NCBI GenBank assembly: GCA_945862285.1
Contig: CAMAYN010000020.1
Location: forward strand, 1-32,843
DNA: 32,843 bases
From: Akkermansia muciniphila
Lineage (GTDB): Bacteria > Verrucomicrobiota > Verrucomicrobiia > Verrucomicrobiales > Akkermansiaceae
Direction: 5' to 3'
Below are positions 24,908 through 32,843 of this stretch, one piece after another. Within the stretch, counting starts at the first letter, position 1. The number at the start of each line of letters is the position of its first letter. The translations under genes and the position numbers were made by a program. The notes under the pieces are model-generated. The model was given only the letters and a program-made list of their open reading frames with translations. It ran no database searches and had not been told where the DNA came from.

Positions 24908-25606
24908 TTAGGGCTTACCAAGAATAACCGTGGGCGCATGATCGGCAATCGTCAGTAAAAATGGCACCGTAGATCCGGGTGTTGTATAGACGATAAACAG
25001 ACGGCGAGTATTATCTAAAAACTGCAATTGACGCTCGGAAAACAAAACCCAGGCATCGTCGTGTTTGTAGTAAAAATTTGCTTGCCCCATGTTGAATTCA
25101 TTCACCTTGGTCACTTTTTTGATCGCTGAAAATTTCCCCGGATGAATGGAATATTTCGCTCCGCCAAATTCGGCGGCCATCTCGACTTGCGTTACGTTTA
25201 AAACGCGAGATTCACCTTTACCGAAATTTTGCGAGTCATCATCCAGGGCAAAAACGAGATACGGTAACTTGGACTTCGGTGCAGCGGGGATCACAACGAT
25301 CATACCACGCCGACCCGCTAACTCACACCGCGCCGCTAGATTCTTCAATGGCTCTTTCGGATCAATTTCTGGCTTCGAATACAAAAGCAAATTTTTATCC
25401 TGAAGCAATACAGCCATCGGTTGAGAAAGCGCTTGCGGCAGAAATTGAATCTTTTCCATTTCCCCCGCTGCGTTTTTCACATACAGATCCGCCACGGGAT
25501 TGATTGGATCATGCAAGGTAAATCGCAGACTGCATCCCGCTTGTTCTTGTGAATAAGATGTGCCCATGAGGGCAACGAGAATGAGACATTTTATTTTTTT
25601 AATCAT
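24908..25606 (-). CDS. small exported protein paired with the large pseudopilin
   Basis: 232 residues with a signal peptide (MIKKIKCLILVALMGTSYS). The mature protein is rich in beta-type sequence, with no recognised domain or catalytic motif; two Cys occur in the first 120 residues. Its ATG overlaps the stop of the upstream pseudopilin gene by four bases, so the two are almost certainly cotranslated. This suggests a secreted or periplasmic partner of that protein, but the role is inference. The gene ends convergently with the acidic-tail lipoprotein gene; a GCCCT/AGGGC hairpin overlaps its stop codon. Confidence 0.72.
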   Translation of the reverse strand: MIKKIKCLILVALMGTSYSQEQAGCSLRFTLHDPINPVADLYVKNAAGEMEKIQFLPQALSQPMAVLLQDKNLLLYSKPEIDPKEPLKNLAARCELAGRRGMIVVIPAAPKSKLPYLVFALDDDSQNFGKGESRVLNVTQVEMAAEFGGAKYSIHPGKFSAIKKVTKVNEFNMGQANFYYKHDDAWVLFSERQLQFLDNTRRLFIVYTTPGSTVPFLLTIADHAPTVILGKP

Positions 25607-28600
25607 ACTTCACCAGGAGAGAGCCAACGGAAGGATACCACCTTGATACGTCTTCCAAAAGCCCGATTTGTTGTCACAGCAGAACTTTGTACCGTCGTGG
25701 TGTAAACATTTTCAGACGGTCTGATGCTAGGATCCACGTATTCAGGCAAACGTTGCACGACGGCTTCGGCAAAGGCACGCGCGATGACATTACCCGCGGC
25801 ATCGACAGCCTCGCCCATGGAGCGAACGACAAATGTGTCAGAACGCACCGTCGCACCAGGTTCTAGAATTTTCATGAGGTCGCCTTGGGTAATCCATGAC
25901 GGAGCACCCGCCGCTGGATTACCTAAGGTGGCTTGCGGAGTAGCGTATCCATACAAATTTTGGTTAGAAAGATCGTTGGCTGTTACGGGAACAATGTTCG
26001 GCCCGGCAAACACCGTATTATTGACACCAGAATCATCGATCGCTTTTTGCAATGCACCCACCAAAGTATTTGCACCCGTCGTTCCAATTTGCCGATTGAC
26101 GAATTGCGACATCGAAAGAAACGGCCCACGAAGTCGCACCTGTGCTACGATTCTTTCTGCCAGTGCATGCAATTGCGAATCACTGATTTCACGAATGCCA
26201 TTCCATTCCTTGGTCATGACATCATCGACTTTAGCCGGAACAATGGGATGACTTGTGCTATCGGCATTATGCAAGGTCATGGCAAGAATAGGAGTTTGCG
26301 AAGAGTCACGATACTCTAACGCTCCGGTGCGCGACCACAAAGTGAGTAACTCATTTCGGCTCAAAGCACTCAGCACAGCCTTCCACGCATTCACACTGGT
26401 GGAATTTACATTAAACGGCGTGGCGCATAAAATATACTCCGCCGTGCGTAAAAATGCGGGGTTGCTTCCTGTGTTATTGGGTCTGCCACCATTGATTAAC
26501 TCGGTGCGTGCAGTAGCAATCGTCTTCCCCTGCGGAAGATACGCCGTATAACTTTGGTTAAGCAAAGGCGAGCGATTGTTCATAAAGTCATCAAACACCG
26601 CCTCGACTGTTTTCGTTCCGTATGGGGCTATTGTAGAAAAGAAATAGGAATCGTAGAGCGCATGATTGGCGAGCACTGAGTGGTCCAAGCGTGAATTGTT
26701 GGCTCCCACATCGACAACTCGGCTCGTCGCAAGAAGAGGCGAGGCATAGGAATTGGCAATTGGCGCTACGAAGCTTGGAAGAAATTGCGATGACAGCGCA
26801 TTCGATCTCCGGAAATCGGCGATCGATTGCATCGGCCCCGTGGGCAACTCCAAATAACTCGCCGCTTTGATTCCTCTCGTAGAAGTATTTCCCAATGCCG
26901 TACGAGTGCGGTTTGTGGCATCGATTTCAAATAAATCATCCACTTCTCCATTCGGAATCGGTTGGAAATTGAGTTCATGTGATTGATCCGCTGGTTTTTG
27001 ATTTCTCAAGTCCATAGAAATCAAGGGACGTGCCGGATTGTGATGCAAAAACGGTTGCCCAGCCAATTGACCATCGCGCAATACATTCAAGGCACCAGCG
27101 GTAGGCGTGCGTCGATTCGTTTCATAGACCCCACCATTGGTCGTCCGCGCATAGGCAGAAAACACGGCGAATGATTTTACAAGATTTTGGGCACTGATTG
27201 GAACGTTGTTTGGATGATAACATTGGGATGCGGGAATACTTCCTGATACAGGGTAGCGAAATCGAGCTGGGAAAAATTTACCGAGCGTATTCTGATCTCC
27301 ATAAGTAAATTGTAAGCCTCCATACTCAACGGTATTGCCTGCACTGGTAACCTTAGCCGTGATTTCGAATCGATCATTCGTACCGAGTTGCGGCTGTAAA
27401 ATCCCCGATTCAATCGCGATCGATTGATCCAATCGAATTCCTAGTACACCTAACCCATTGTCGGAAGTCACGGCGGGAGGTGTCATGCGATACGGTCCGT
27501 GGTTCACCGTAAGCCAGTCGATGTCAAATCCTACGCCCTTTCCCTGAAAGCCAGGACGAGCTTTAATCGTGAATGTATTTCCATTCCGACCTGAGCCAGT
27601 CAAGTTGTTTTGCCAATCGAAAAATGGCGTACCTTGATGGTTCGAAAATGACGCATTGGGATGTAAGTAAGGACTACAAATCATGGTTTGTCCTGGCCGC
27701 AGTGTGATCGATCCATTGACGGAATCCGAGGCAGGGCTAGTCCAATCGGCTATTTCTAACGAAAATATTTTTTCACGACGGTCTGGCGCATTGACAAACA
27801 TTTCAGTCAGAGGGGTTAATTGTGTAGCTTGCGGTTGGCCATCGACAAAAAAGTTAAAGCCAACAGGAGGATTTTTTATATCAACTTGCATCCTTTCAAA
27901 CTGAATACTGATATTATAAGGATTATGTAATGTGATCAGTGGTGTGTAGAGAAGATGCCCCATGAAACGACGGTTCGGATCAGCAGGTGCAGCATTCGGC
28001 ACCGAGCCGACCCAGTTTGAGTGAGTATCGCGCATCACGAAACCAAACAACATTTCTACTTTAGAAATCACAGGCGCTGGGAAAAAACGTGTCGGTGGAG
28101 AAGTGGAAGACAATGTTACGTCCTCTACAGGTGCGCCAGCAAAGACGGGATTCGCATCGGGGCTGCTGATCGTTTTATAGACATTGTAATACGAATGCAG
28201 TGCCGACCAAAATGGATCGGCCGGATTGCTCATCCCCATGGTGGAAAGATACAATCGATTGCCTGCACTTGTATTATATTTGCCTGGAAGTTGATTGGGA
28301 TTTTCAAAAATTGCCGTTAAATCTTCTTTCAAACCGCCTTTACGGACATCCGCAAGAACACCAAAAGAGTAAGGCGTAACATCATTTCTCAGCCCCCGCA
28401 TGACTCCAGCACTGCCAATCATGTCAAACTGAGCAGCGGAAATCAGCTTCCCTTTCACCTCTAAGGCTCTTTGAAAATCAGCAGCTTTTGTATCAATCGG
28501 TGGAAAAGCTCCGTTGCGCGTCAGGCCTGCTTTGGTGATCTCTGGACGCAGGCCCGTAAGTTGCGCGCGCTTCCGCGCCAAGGTTGTCGCTACGTTGGGA

Positions 28601-29241
28601 TCACGATAGACGTTGATTCGCGCCTTTTGTGCTTCATCCGACACATGCCAAGCAAATCCCCCCGTGCGATTGCGTGACGTAGAACCCGCAGCAGTAAAGA
28701 CAGGCACAATACCTGCTTCTACCGGATTCGCCGTTCCGCCTTGTGCATTGCGCGAGACGATATCGATTTTCTGCCCACTGAATCCCGCTTGCCCGTAGGA
28801 AAGTTGTCTCGTCGCTTCCCGGTTCATATCGGAAACGAGCCATGCGCGGAAATTGGCATTTCTTTGATTGACATAATTGAGCGACGGGGAAGTGGGCGAG
28901 TAGTCCCACGATTCCCAAGTCCCCATGGTCATGCGTTTCCCGGGGGTGGCGGTGAGAATCTCGCTATTCGCAGTAACCGCCCGATCAGGGCCGACGTAGC
29001 GCTGCATTTCACCAAGAGCGATCATCAGTGCCATGCGAGCATTGCCTCTCGCAGTTGCCATGGCATTCCCCTGCGAAGATGAGCGAAGGGTGATGGTCGA
29101 TAGCGAGAGCATACCAATCGCAATCAACGCGAGTAATACCATCATCGTCACCGTAATGATTAAGGTAAATCCGCGTTGAGGTGTTCGGCTGGGCAATGTT
29201 CTAGGGTTTTTCCTGTTGCCAGAAAGATGCAAACAATTCAT
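25603..29241 (-). CDS. large pseudopilin, Verru_Chthon cassette protein A-like
   Basis: 1212 residues. The N terminus is a type IV prepilin signal: basic leader ending PQRG, cleavage between G24 and F25, then a hydrophobic helix FTLIITVTMMVLLALIAIGM. The +5 residue is Ile rather than the Glu usual in pilins. The long exported body has no catalytic motif I recognise, and size, signal and phylum fit Verru_Chthon cassette protein A. That protein normally sits with three shorter pseudopilin-like genes (B, C, D); none is here, only a small exported gene overlapping its stop. It presumably needs a prepilin peptidase and type II/IV secretion-like apparatus encoded elsewhere. No Shine-Dalgarno sequence is visible. 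Confidence 0.85.
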   Translation of the reverse strand: MNCLHLSGNRKNPRTLPSRTPQRGFTLIITVTMMVLLALIAIGMLSLSTITLRSSSQGNAMATARGNARMALMIALGEMQRYVGPDRAVTANSEILTATPGKRMTMGTWESWDYSPTSPSLNYVNQRNANFRAWLVSDMNREATRQLSYGQAGFSGQKIDIVSRNAQGGTANPVEAGIVPVFTAAGSTSRNRTGGFAWHVSDEAQKARINVYRDPNVATTLARKRAQLTGLRPEITKAGLTRNGAFPPIDTKAADFQRALEVKGKLISAAQFDMIGSAGVMRGLRNDVTPYSFGVLADVRKGGLKEDLTAIFENPNQLPGKYNTSAGNRLYLSTMGMSNPADPFWSALHSYYNVYKTISSPDANPVFAGAPVEDVTLSSTSPPTRFFPAPVISKVEMLFGFVMRDTHSNWVGSVPNAAPADPNRRFMGHLLYTPLITLHNPYNISIQFERMQVDIKNPPVGFNFFVDGQPQATQLTPLTEMFVNAPDRREKIFSLEIADWTSPASDSVNGSITLRPGQTMICSPYLHPNASFSNHQGTPFFDWQNNLTGSGRNGNTFTIKARPGFQGKGVGFDIDWLTVNHGPYRMTPPAVTSDNGLGVLGIRLDQSIAIESGILQPQLGTNDRFEITAKVTSAGNTVEYGGLQFTYGDQNTLGKFFPARFRYPVSGSIPASQCYHPNNVPISAQNLVKSFAVFSAYARTTNGGVYETNRRTPTAGALNVLRDGQLAGQPFLHHNPARPLISMDLRNQKPADQSHELNFQPIPNGEVDDLFEIDATNRTRTALGNTSTRGIKAASYLELPTGPMQSIADFRRSNALSSQFLPSFVAPIANSYASPLLATSRVVDVGANNSRLDHSVLANHALYDSYFFSTIAPYGTKTVEAVFDDFMNNRSPLLNQSYTAYLPQGKTIATARTELINGGRPNNTGSNPAFLRTAEYILCATPFNVNSTSVNAWKAVLSALSRNELLTLWSRTGALEYRDSSQTPILAMTLHNADSTSHPIVPAKVDDVMTKEWNGIREISDSQLHALAERIVAQVRLRGPFLSMSQFVNRQIGTTGANTLVGALQKAIDDSGVNNTVFAGPNIVPVTANDLSNQNLYGYATPQATLGNPAAGAPSWITQGDLMKILEPGATVRSDTFVVRSMGEAVDAAGNVIARAFAEAVVQRLPEYVDPSIRPSENVYTTTVQSSAVTTNRAFGRRIKVVSFRWLSPGEV

Positions 29242-29250
29242 ATTTCAATA

Positions 29251-29291
29251 CAAAGTAGGTATTTTTATTACAATGTAAATACGAAACTTTG
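29251..29291. promoter_or_regulatory. two-part inverted repeat before the pseudopilin gene
   Basis: CAAAGT-AG-GTATTT, a 12-base AT-rich centre, then AAATAC-GAA-ACTTTG. Both arm blocks are perfectly complementary with slightly unequal gaps. It begins 10 bases upstream of the ATG at 29241, so it could be an operator or a leader-RNA stem near the ribosome site. Confidence 0.4.
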
Positions 29292-29521
29292 TCATGAACG
29301 TTGCTCCTCAAAAAACGATCCATTATCTCTTTTGTAATACTGATTCAGCGATCAGGAAAACGCAGGTGAAAATTTGGGAGAACCGCTGCAAATACGAGAT
29401 CAACGACAATCATGAATCGAGCCGCTAGAGTCGAGACCCTTATGTATTTGCAAAGAAATACGCAGAACATCAATGGTTTAGATTACTCGGGAAATTCTGA
29501 AATTTCTAGTGCACTTTCTGC

Positions 29522-29557
29522 AAAAAAAATTCCTCTCCTGTTTTTGCAGAAGAGGAA
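29522..29557 (-). terminator. intrinsic terminator of the beta-strand repeat gene
   Basis: On the minus strand TTCCTCT (29557-29551), a 14-base loop and AGAGGAA (29536-29530) are followed by eight T (29529-29522). A competing stem of TTCTGCAAAAA/TTTTTGCAGAA (29516-29526 with 29541-29551) overlaps it. It lies about 55 bases past the stop at 29613. Confidence 0.7.
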
Positions 29558-29612
29558 CCTTTGTCTTGAGTGGTCTCGTAGTGTCGTCTAAAAGGAATTC
29601 ATTACCCCACGA

Positions 29613-32312
29613 TCATTCCGTCACGACCACTTTGAGACGAGCGAATTTTTTCACATCGGGAGCTTGGGGAATGGTGAGGGTGATGGTATCGGTTCCGTTG
29701 CCATTGTCGGTAACAGTGACGCCAGGCGTTGAGCCAGCGGTATTGGCTGCCACGGTGAATACTTCCGGCCATGCCGAAAGGGTTGTTCCAACCTCGATGG
29801 AGACACTCACCTTGGCATCGACCGTATCTTGCTTGCGGATGAAGCTAAAGGTCATGTTGCCGCCAGAAGTAGAAATGGTTGGCAGTTTGTTGCTATCATT
29901 GCTATCCTTGTTGCCGCCGAGCACGAATTCGATGGCATTGGAAACGCCGTCGAGGTCGAAGTCATCGTTCGGATTACCGCTGGTCGCATTGATGGCTGCC
30001 CATGTGCTGTAGGGATTCGTTGCGCTTGTGGCGTTGAGTTTGAGTGTATTGCCACCTTCAACAACAAGCTGATATCCAGGAACTGGTGTCGCCAGTACCG
30101 GAGTCCCAGATATGGACGAGGCCGTTAGCAAGGTATAGCTCGGAAGTGTGGGAGAACCAGTGACATCGACGCTACCCGTGAGTGTGACAGCGGCGGAAGC
30201 AGCGGTCACGGGCGAGGCAATGCTTAGTCCAAGTTTGCCTTCAGCACCGACGGAAATGGTAGTGGTGGCCTGGGTTGCACCAGTGATGGTAAGTGTGCCG
30301 CCGTCGATCGTGGTAGCACCAGTGTAGGTGTTGCTAGCAGAGAGCGTCAATGATCCGCTCGCTACAGTTAGTGCCGTCGTTCTATTTCCTGTTCCTAAGG
30401 TGTTTTGAATCACACCGTTGAATACACTGTTACCAGTGGTCGTCAGTGTTGAGTCGTTAGTGGTAGAACTGTTACCAATCGTGGCTGTATTGGTGGCGGA
30501 GGCTCTGGTAATGCCGATCAGCGTCTGATTGAAGCCCGCCAAGTCGAGATTAGCGTTGCCACTGCCTCCGATGCTCACTGTGGCTGTGGTGGACAAGCCA
30601 TTGTTGGCACCAAGACTAGTGGTTCCTTGGTTCGTGTCGAATTGCGCGTAGGAACCGCCTCCGCTTAAGACTAAGGTACCGCTGCGGTGCGTCACATTCA
30701 CCGTGGAGTTGATCGCACCGGTGATGTTGAGGACGCCAGTGCTAGCCCCAGCGGTTCCGCCAAAATGTCCTCCCACCGACGTGCCATTGTTGATGGTGAT
30801 AGTGCCGCTAAGAGTGGCAGATTGAGCATTCGCTACTTTGATTAGGCCAGCACCCGCGAGACCCGTGTTGGTGCCGATGGTGATGTTGTTGGCGATGTTG
30901 ATGCCGTTGTTTAAGGTCAAGCCGATGGCTGTGCCGCTGAATGTGATGTCTCCTGTGCCGAAGGCCGCGTTGCTCCCTGCTACGAGGTTGCCGCCCGAGA
31001 AGGTGGTGCCGCCGGAATAGGTGCTATTCGTACCGCTGAGAGTTTGGCTACCCGTTCCTATTTTGACAAGTGCTACCGTGCCGCCCGTACCGTTGTTATC
31101 ACGGATCCCACCGCTGAAGGTAAAGGTGCTGGAAGTGGTGGTGCTGTTGCCCAAAGTAAGCGTGCTGGTGGACGATTCAACCGAGTTGATCACCCTGCGG
31201 GTTCCGACAGTTCCCGTAAGTCCCCTGACTGTTTGGTTGAAACTGGCAAGATCTAACGTGTTTGTGTCAGTAGCAGCTCCAAATCCCCCGATGCTCAAAT
31301 CATTGGTGGTATTGATTGCATTTGTCACACCCAGTTTCAGCGTACCATTTTGGCCAATATCAGTGATACCGATTCCTGTGCCGCTGACGCCTTTCAAGGT
31401 AGCAACGCTGTTGATGATAACCAGTGTTGCCGCATTGTTGTTGATGGCATTGTTGACGGTGGTGCCAGCCAAAATGAGATTACGAGTTGTTCCTGTTTGC
31501 GAGATGTTCCCAGCAGCGGTGAAAGCACCTAAGCGAATGTTACCAGATGGGCTGACTAGCGTAATGTTTCCACTGACTGTGCCGGTTGCTCCGTCAATGG
31601 CAGCAGTGAAATTTCCGGCCTCAGTGGTTCCACTAATGGAGATGTTTTCTGGCGTGTTGACGGTTCCGATGAGTTGTATACGGCCACCAGTAGTATCAGT
31701 TCCGGATGCTGTAATGGTGGTGTTGCCTACTGTGCTACCGAAGCCGTTATTGCTAACGAGGCGGATGGCACCGACGTTGATCGCTGTCACACCGGTGTAG
31801 GTGTTATTGCCACCGATAGTCAGCGCAGAAGCACCAGCCTTGATGAGACCCTGTGCACCACCCGTTTCGCTGATGATTCCGTTGAGCGACACGCTATGAT
31901 TCGCATTCGTTGTAATGGTGCGGGTGCCATCGAGAAGAATCGGGATGCTGACGATGTCAGTAAATATAGCACCCGTTGCCGCAGTGGTGGTCATATTTCC
32001 GCCGAGGGTGATGCGGTTACCGCTAAGCGTGAATGCAGACGCTGTTCCTCCCGAATTGTTGGTAAAACTGATTCCGCCAATCACGGAGTCCGCTGTGAGG
32101 TCGTTGGAGTTCGAGCGTTGTGTCGTCCCGGCGAAGGTGATTTCCGAAGAGAAATCGGGAAGGGTATCGGCATCCCAGTTTCCTGCGGTGTTCCATTTGT
32201 TGTCGGCTCCGCCGCCGTCCCAGATTTGTCCTGCGGAAGCGGATGAGAGGGTGAGCAGCGAGCTGCTGGCGATGATGAAAAAGGCGTGAAGGTGATTTGA
32301 TAGCGGTTTCAT
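29613..32312 (-). CDS. secreted autotransporter-associated beta-strand repeat protein
   Basis: 899 residues, Ser/Thr/Asn/Gly-rich. A signal peptide (hydrophobic 10-26, cleavage after SASA near 27) leads to a WDGGGADNKWNTAGNWD start typical of these proteins. At least three autotransporter-associated repeats are clear: around 164-190 (LTIGGNNTYTGVTAINVG), 425-452 (LSGTNSTYSGGTTFSGGN) and 656-680 (LSASNTYTGATTIDGGTL), set in a beta-helix-like passenger. The C-terminal module (about 766-899) opens NPYSTWAAIN and has DDFDLDGVSNAIEF, a calcium-loop-like motif common in Verrucomicrobiota. There is no outer-membrane barrel and no PEP-CTERM anchor. It is probably a surface or secreted adhesin-like protein; its ligand is unknown. 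Confidence 0.88.
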   Translation of the reverse strand: MKPLSNHLHAFFIIASSSLLTLSSASAGQIWDGGGADNKWNTAGNWDADTLPDFSSEITFAGTTQRSNSNDLTADSVIGGISFTNNSGGTASAFTLSGNRITLGGNMTTTAATGAIFTDIVSIPILLDGTRTITTNANHSVSLNGIISETGGAQGLIKAGASALTIGGNNTYTGVTAINVGAIRLVSNNGFGSTVGNTTITASGTDTTGGRIQLIGTVNTPENISISGTTEAGNFTAAIDGATGTVSGNITLVSPSGNIRLGAFTAAGNISQTGTTRNLILAGTTVNNAINNNAATLVIINSVATLKGVSGTGIGITDIGQNGTLKLGVTNAINTTNDLSIGGFGAATDTNTLDLASFNQTVRGLTGTVGTRRVINSVESSTSTLTLGNSTTTSSTFTFSGGIRDNNGTGGTVALVKIGTGSQTLSGTNSTYSGGTTFSGGNLVAGSNAAFGTGDITFSGTAIGLTLNNGINIANNITIGTNTGLAGAGLIKVANAQSATLSGTITINNGTSVGGHFGGTAGASTGVLNITGAINSTVNVTHRSGTLVLSGGGSYAQFDTNQGTTSLGANNGLSTTATVSIGGSGNANLDLAGFNQTLIGITRASATNTATIGNSSTTNDSTLTTTGNSVFNGVIQNTLGTGNRTTALTVASGSLTLSASNTYTGATTIDGGTLTITGATQATTTISVGAEGKLGLSIASPVTAASAAVTLTGSVDVTGSPTLPSYTLLTASSISGTPVLATPVPGYQLVVEGGNTLKLNATSATNPYSTWAAINATSGNPNDDFDLDGVSNAIEFVLGGNKDSNDSNKLPTISTSGGNMTFSFIRKQDTVDAKVSVSIEVGTTLSAWPEVFTVAANTAGSTPGVTVTDNGNGTDTITLTIPQAPDVKKFARLKVVVTE

Positions 32313-32843
32313 AAGTTTTTATAAGGTTGGGAAGATGTTTTGAATACGGAACTCGGATTGATTCGATGCATTACTGCATGGTTGATTTTGATAGATAGAT
32401 ATGGAAAGAATAAAAATTTGGCCATCGCACGATTCATGAATGAACATGCATCAATCGGTATTTGTTCATTTCATAGGAGTATTCTCAGCAAAAAGAAGGC
32501 ATCCTTCTGCACAAACTCCCCATCATAGTTGCGGCTTGAGTTATAAAGAGAAACGATTTTAATTTCATATTTTTCTGTTTTGGTTATTGTTTTGCGGGAA
32601 AGTCTATTTGTACTGGCGAGCTGTGAAAGTGCTAAAGATTTCGTCTTTTGTCGGGTTGTAGAGACGATTGGTTAATTAGGGATTTCTTCTAGATCCCCTT
32701 GATAAAATAATTATTTATCAGATACAAAAAATATTTTAATAATTACTCGTTCTAACAATAAACCAGCAAAGAAATCTAAGTAATTACAACAAATTTTAGA
32801 CAAAAAACATCACTATTGGTAGCGAAAAAATCGACTTTTCACC
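32313..32843. other. 531-base AT-rich region upstream of the repeat protein gene
   Basis: No convincing gene is present; short open frames lack coding character. The minus-strand leader of the 32312 start has no Shine-Dalgarno sequence. From about 32560 on the DNA is markedly AT-rich. A dyad at 32700-32720 is the only clear structured element. It probably holds the promoter of the beta-strand repeat gene, but no specific -10/-35 pair stands out. Confidence 0.5.
32700..32720. repeat. AT-rich dyad TGATAAA / TTTATCA
   Basis: Two perfect 7-base arms separated by ATAATTA, about 390 bases upstream of the repeat protein start, in AT-rich DNA. It could be a regulator-binding site or a terminator fragment of a gene beyond the window. 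Confidence 0.4.

Larger units (their letters stand above)
29242..29612. other. 371-base intergenic region
   Basis: No gene is supported. It contains the 5' region of the pseudopilin gene with an inverted repeat (29251-29291), the terminator of the beta-strand repeat gene (29522-29557), and a long-spaced inverted pair GCAAATAC (388-395 of the 29 kb block, i.e. 29388-29395) and GTATTTGC (29444-29451) whose meaning is unclear. Confidence 0.6.

Noticed and set aside
24901-24914. GCCCT/AGGGC hairpin between convergent genes as a bidirectional terminator
   Set aside because: The stem is only five base pairs and has no T run on either side; it also overlaps a stop codon, so it is not listed as a terminator.
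31021-31800. Long + strand frame (259 codons, Val/Pro/Leu-rich)
   Set aside because: Antisense of the beta-strand repeat protein; biased composition arises from its Thr/Gly/Asn codons, and it has no start context or family.

Overview
The window looks like a chromosomal segment of a Verrucomicrobiota bacterium. Four things point there: a DUF1549/DUF1553 plus DUF1501 gene pair (a Planctomycetota-Verrucomicrobiota hallmark), a large pseudopilin resembling Verru_Chthon cassette protein A, a secreted autotransporter-associated beta-strand repeat protein with a DxDxDG-type C-terminal module, and many genes without a clear Shine-Dalgarno sequence. I see no rRNA, tRNA, CRISPR array, transposase, integrase or phage gene.

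Layout. (1) 300-5465 is a C30 carotenoid tailoring locus. A minus-strand operon encodes a secreted TPR protein, then CrtP, CrtQ and CrtO with overlapping ends; a divergent aldehyde dehydrogenase (AldH) faces it. Together these match the last four steps of staphyloxanthin-type synthesis: terminal methyl oxidation, aldehyde to acid, glycosylation, acylation. The early genes (squalene or dehydrosqualene synthase, CrtN) are not in the window. Rubritalea, a verrucomicrobial genus, is known to make acylated glycosyl C30 carotenoic acids, so the locus fits that chemistry. (2) 5514-6952 holds a secreted lipase-like hydrolase tail-to-tail with a TrmO-type tRNA methyltransferase. (3) 7120-14175 is a co-directional run: membrane Ser/Thr kinase with HEAT-like repeats, SufT, a lipoprotein, a class A PBP whose transpeptidase half has lost key lysines, and a Ppx/GppA-family protein whose nucleotide-site aspartates are replaced by histidine. 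(4) 14298-17905 has a membrane-anchored amidohydrolase, a lipoprotein-like alpha/beta hydrolase, long-form HPF, a terminator and a Tat-type secreted Mn/Fe superoxide dismutase. (5) 17967-23034 (minus) has an M23 peptidase, a DUF1501 protein and a DUF1549/DUF1553 protein. (6) 23212-24874 has an exported PHB-depolymerase-like hydrolase and a lipoprotein with a very acidic tail. (7) 24908-32312 (minus) has a two-gene unit made of the large pseudopilin and a small exported protein, then the beta-strand repeat protein.

Most of the content is cell-envelope biology: pigment, peptidoglycan, secreted hydrolases and surface proteins. The observations I rate highest are the complete staphyloxanthin-type tailoring set in this lineage, the PBP with an apparently dead transpeptidase, the neighbouring Ppx/GppA protein with altered active-site residues, and the pseudopilin that stands apart from the rest of its usual cassette. 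I found no clear defence, mobile or entirely new system. All family calls are from reading protein sequence; no database search was run.
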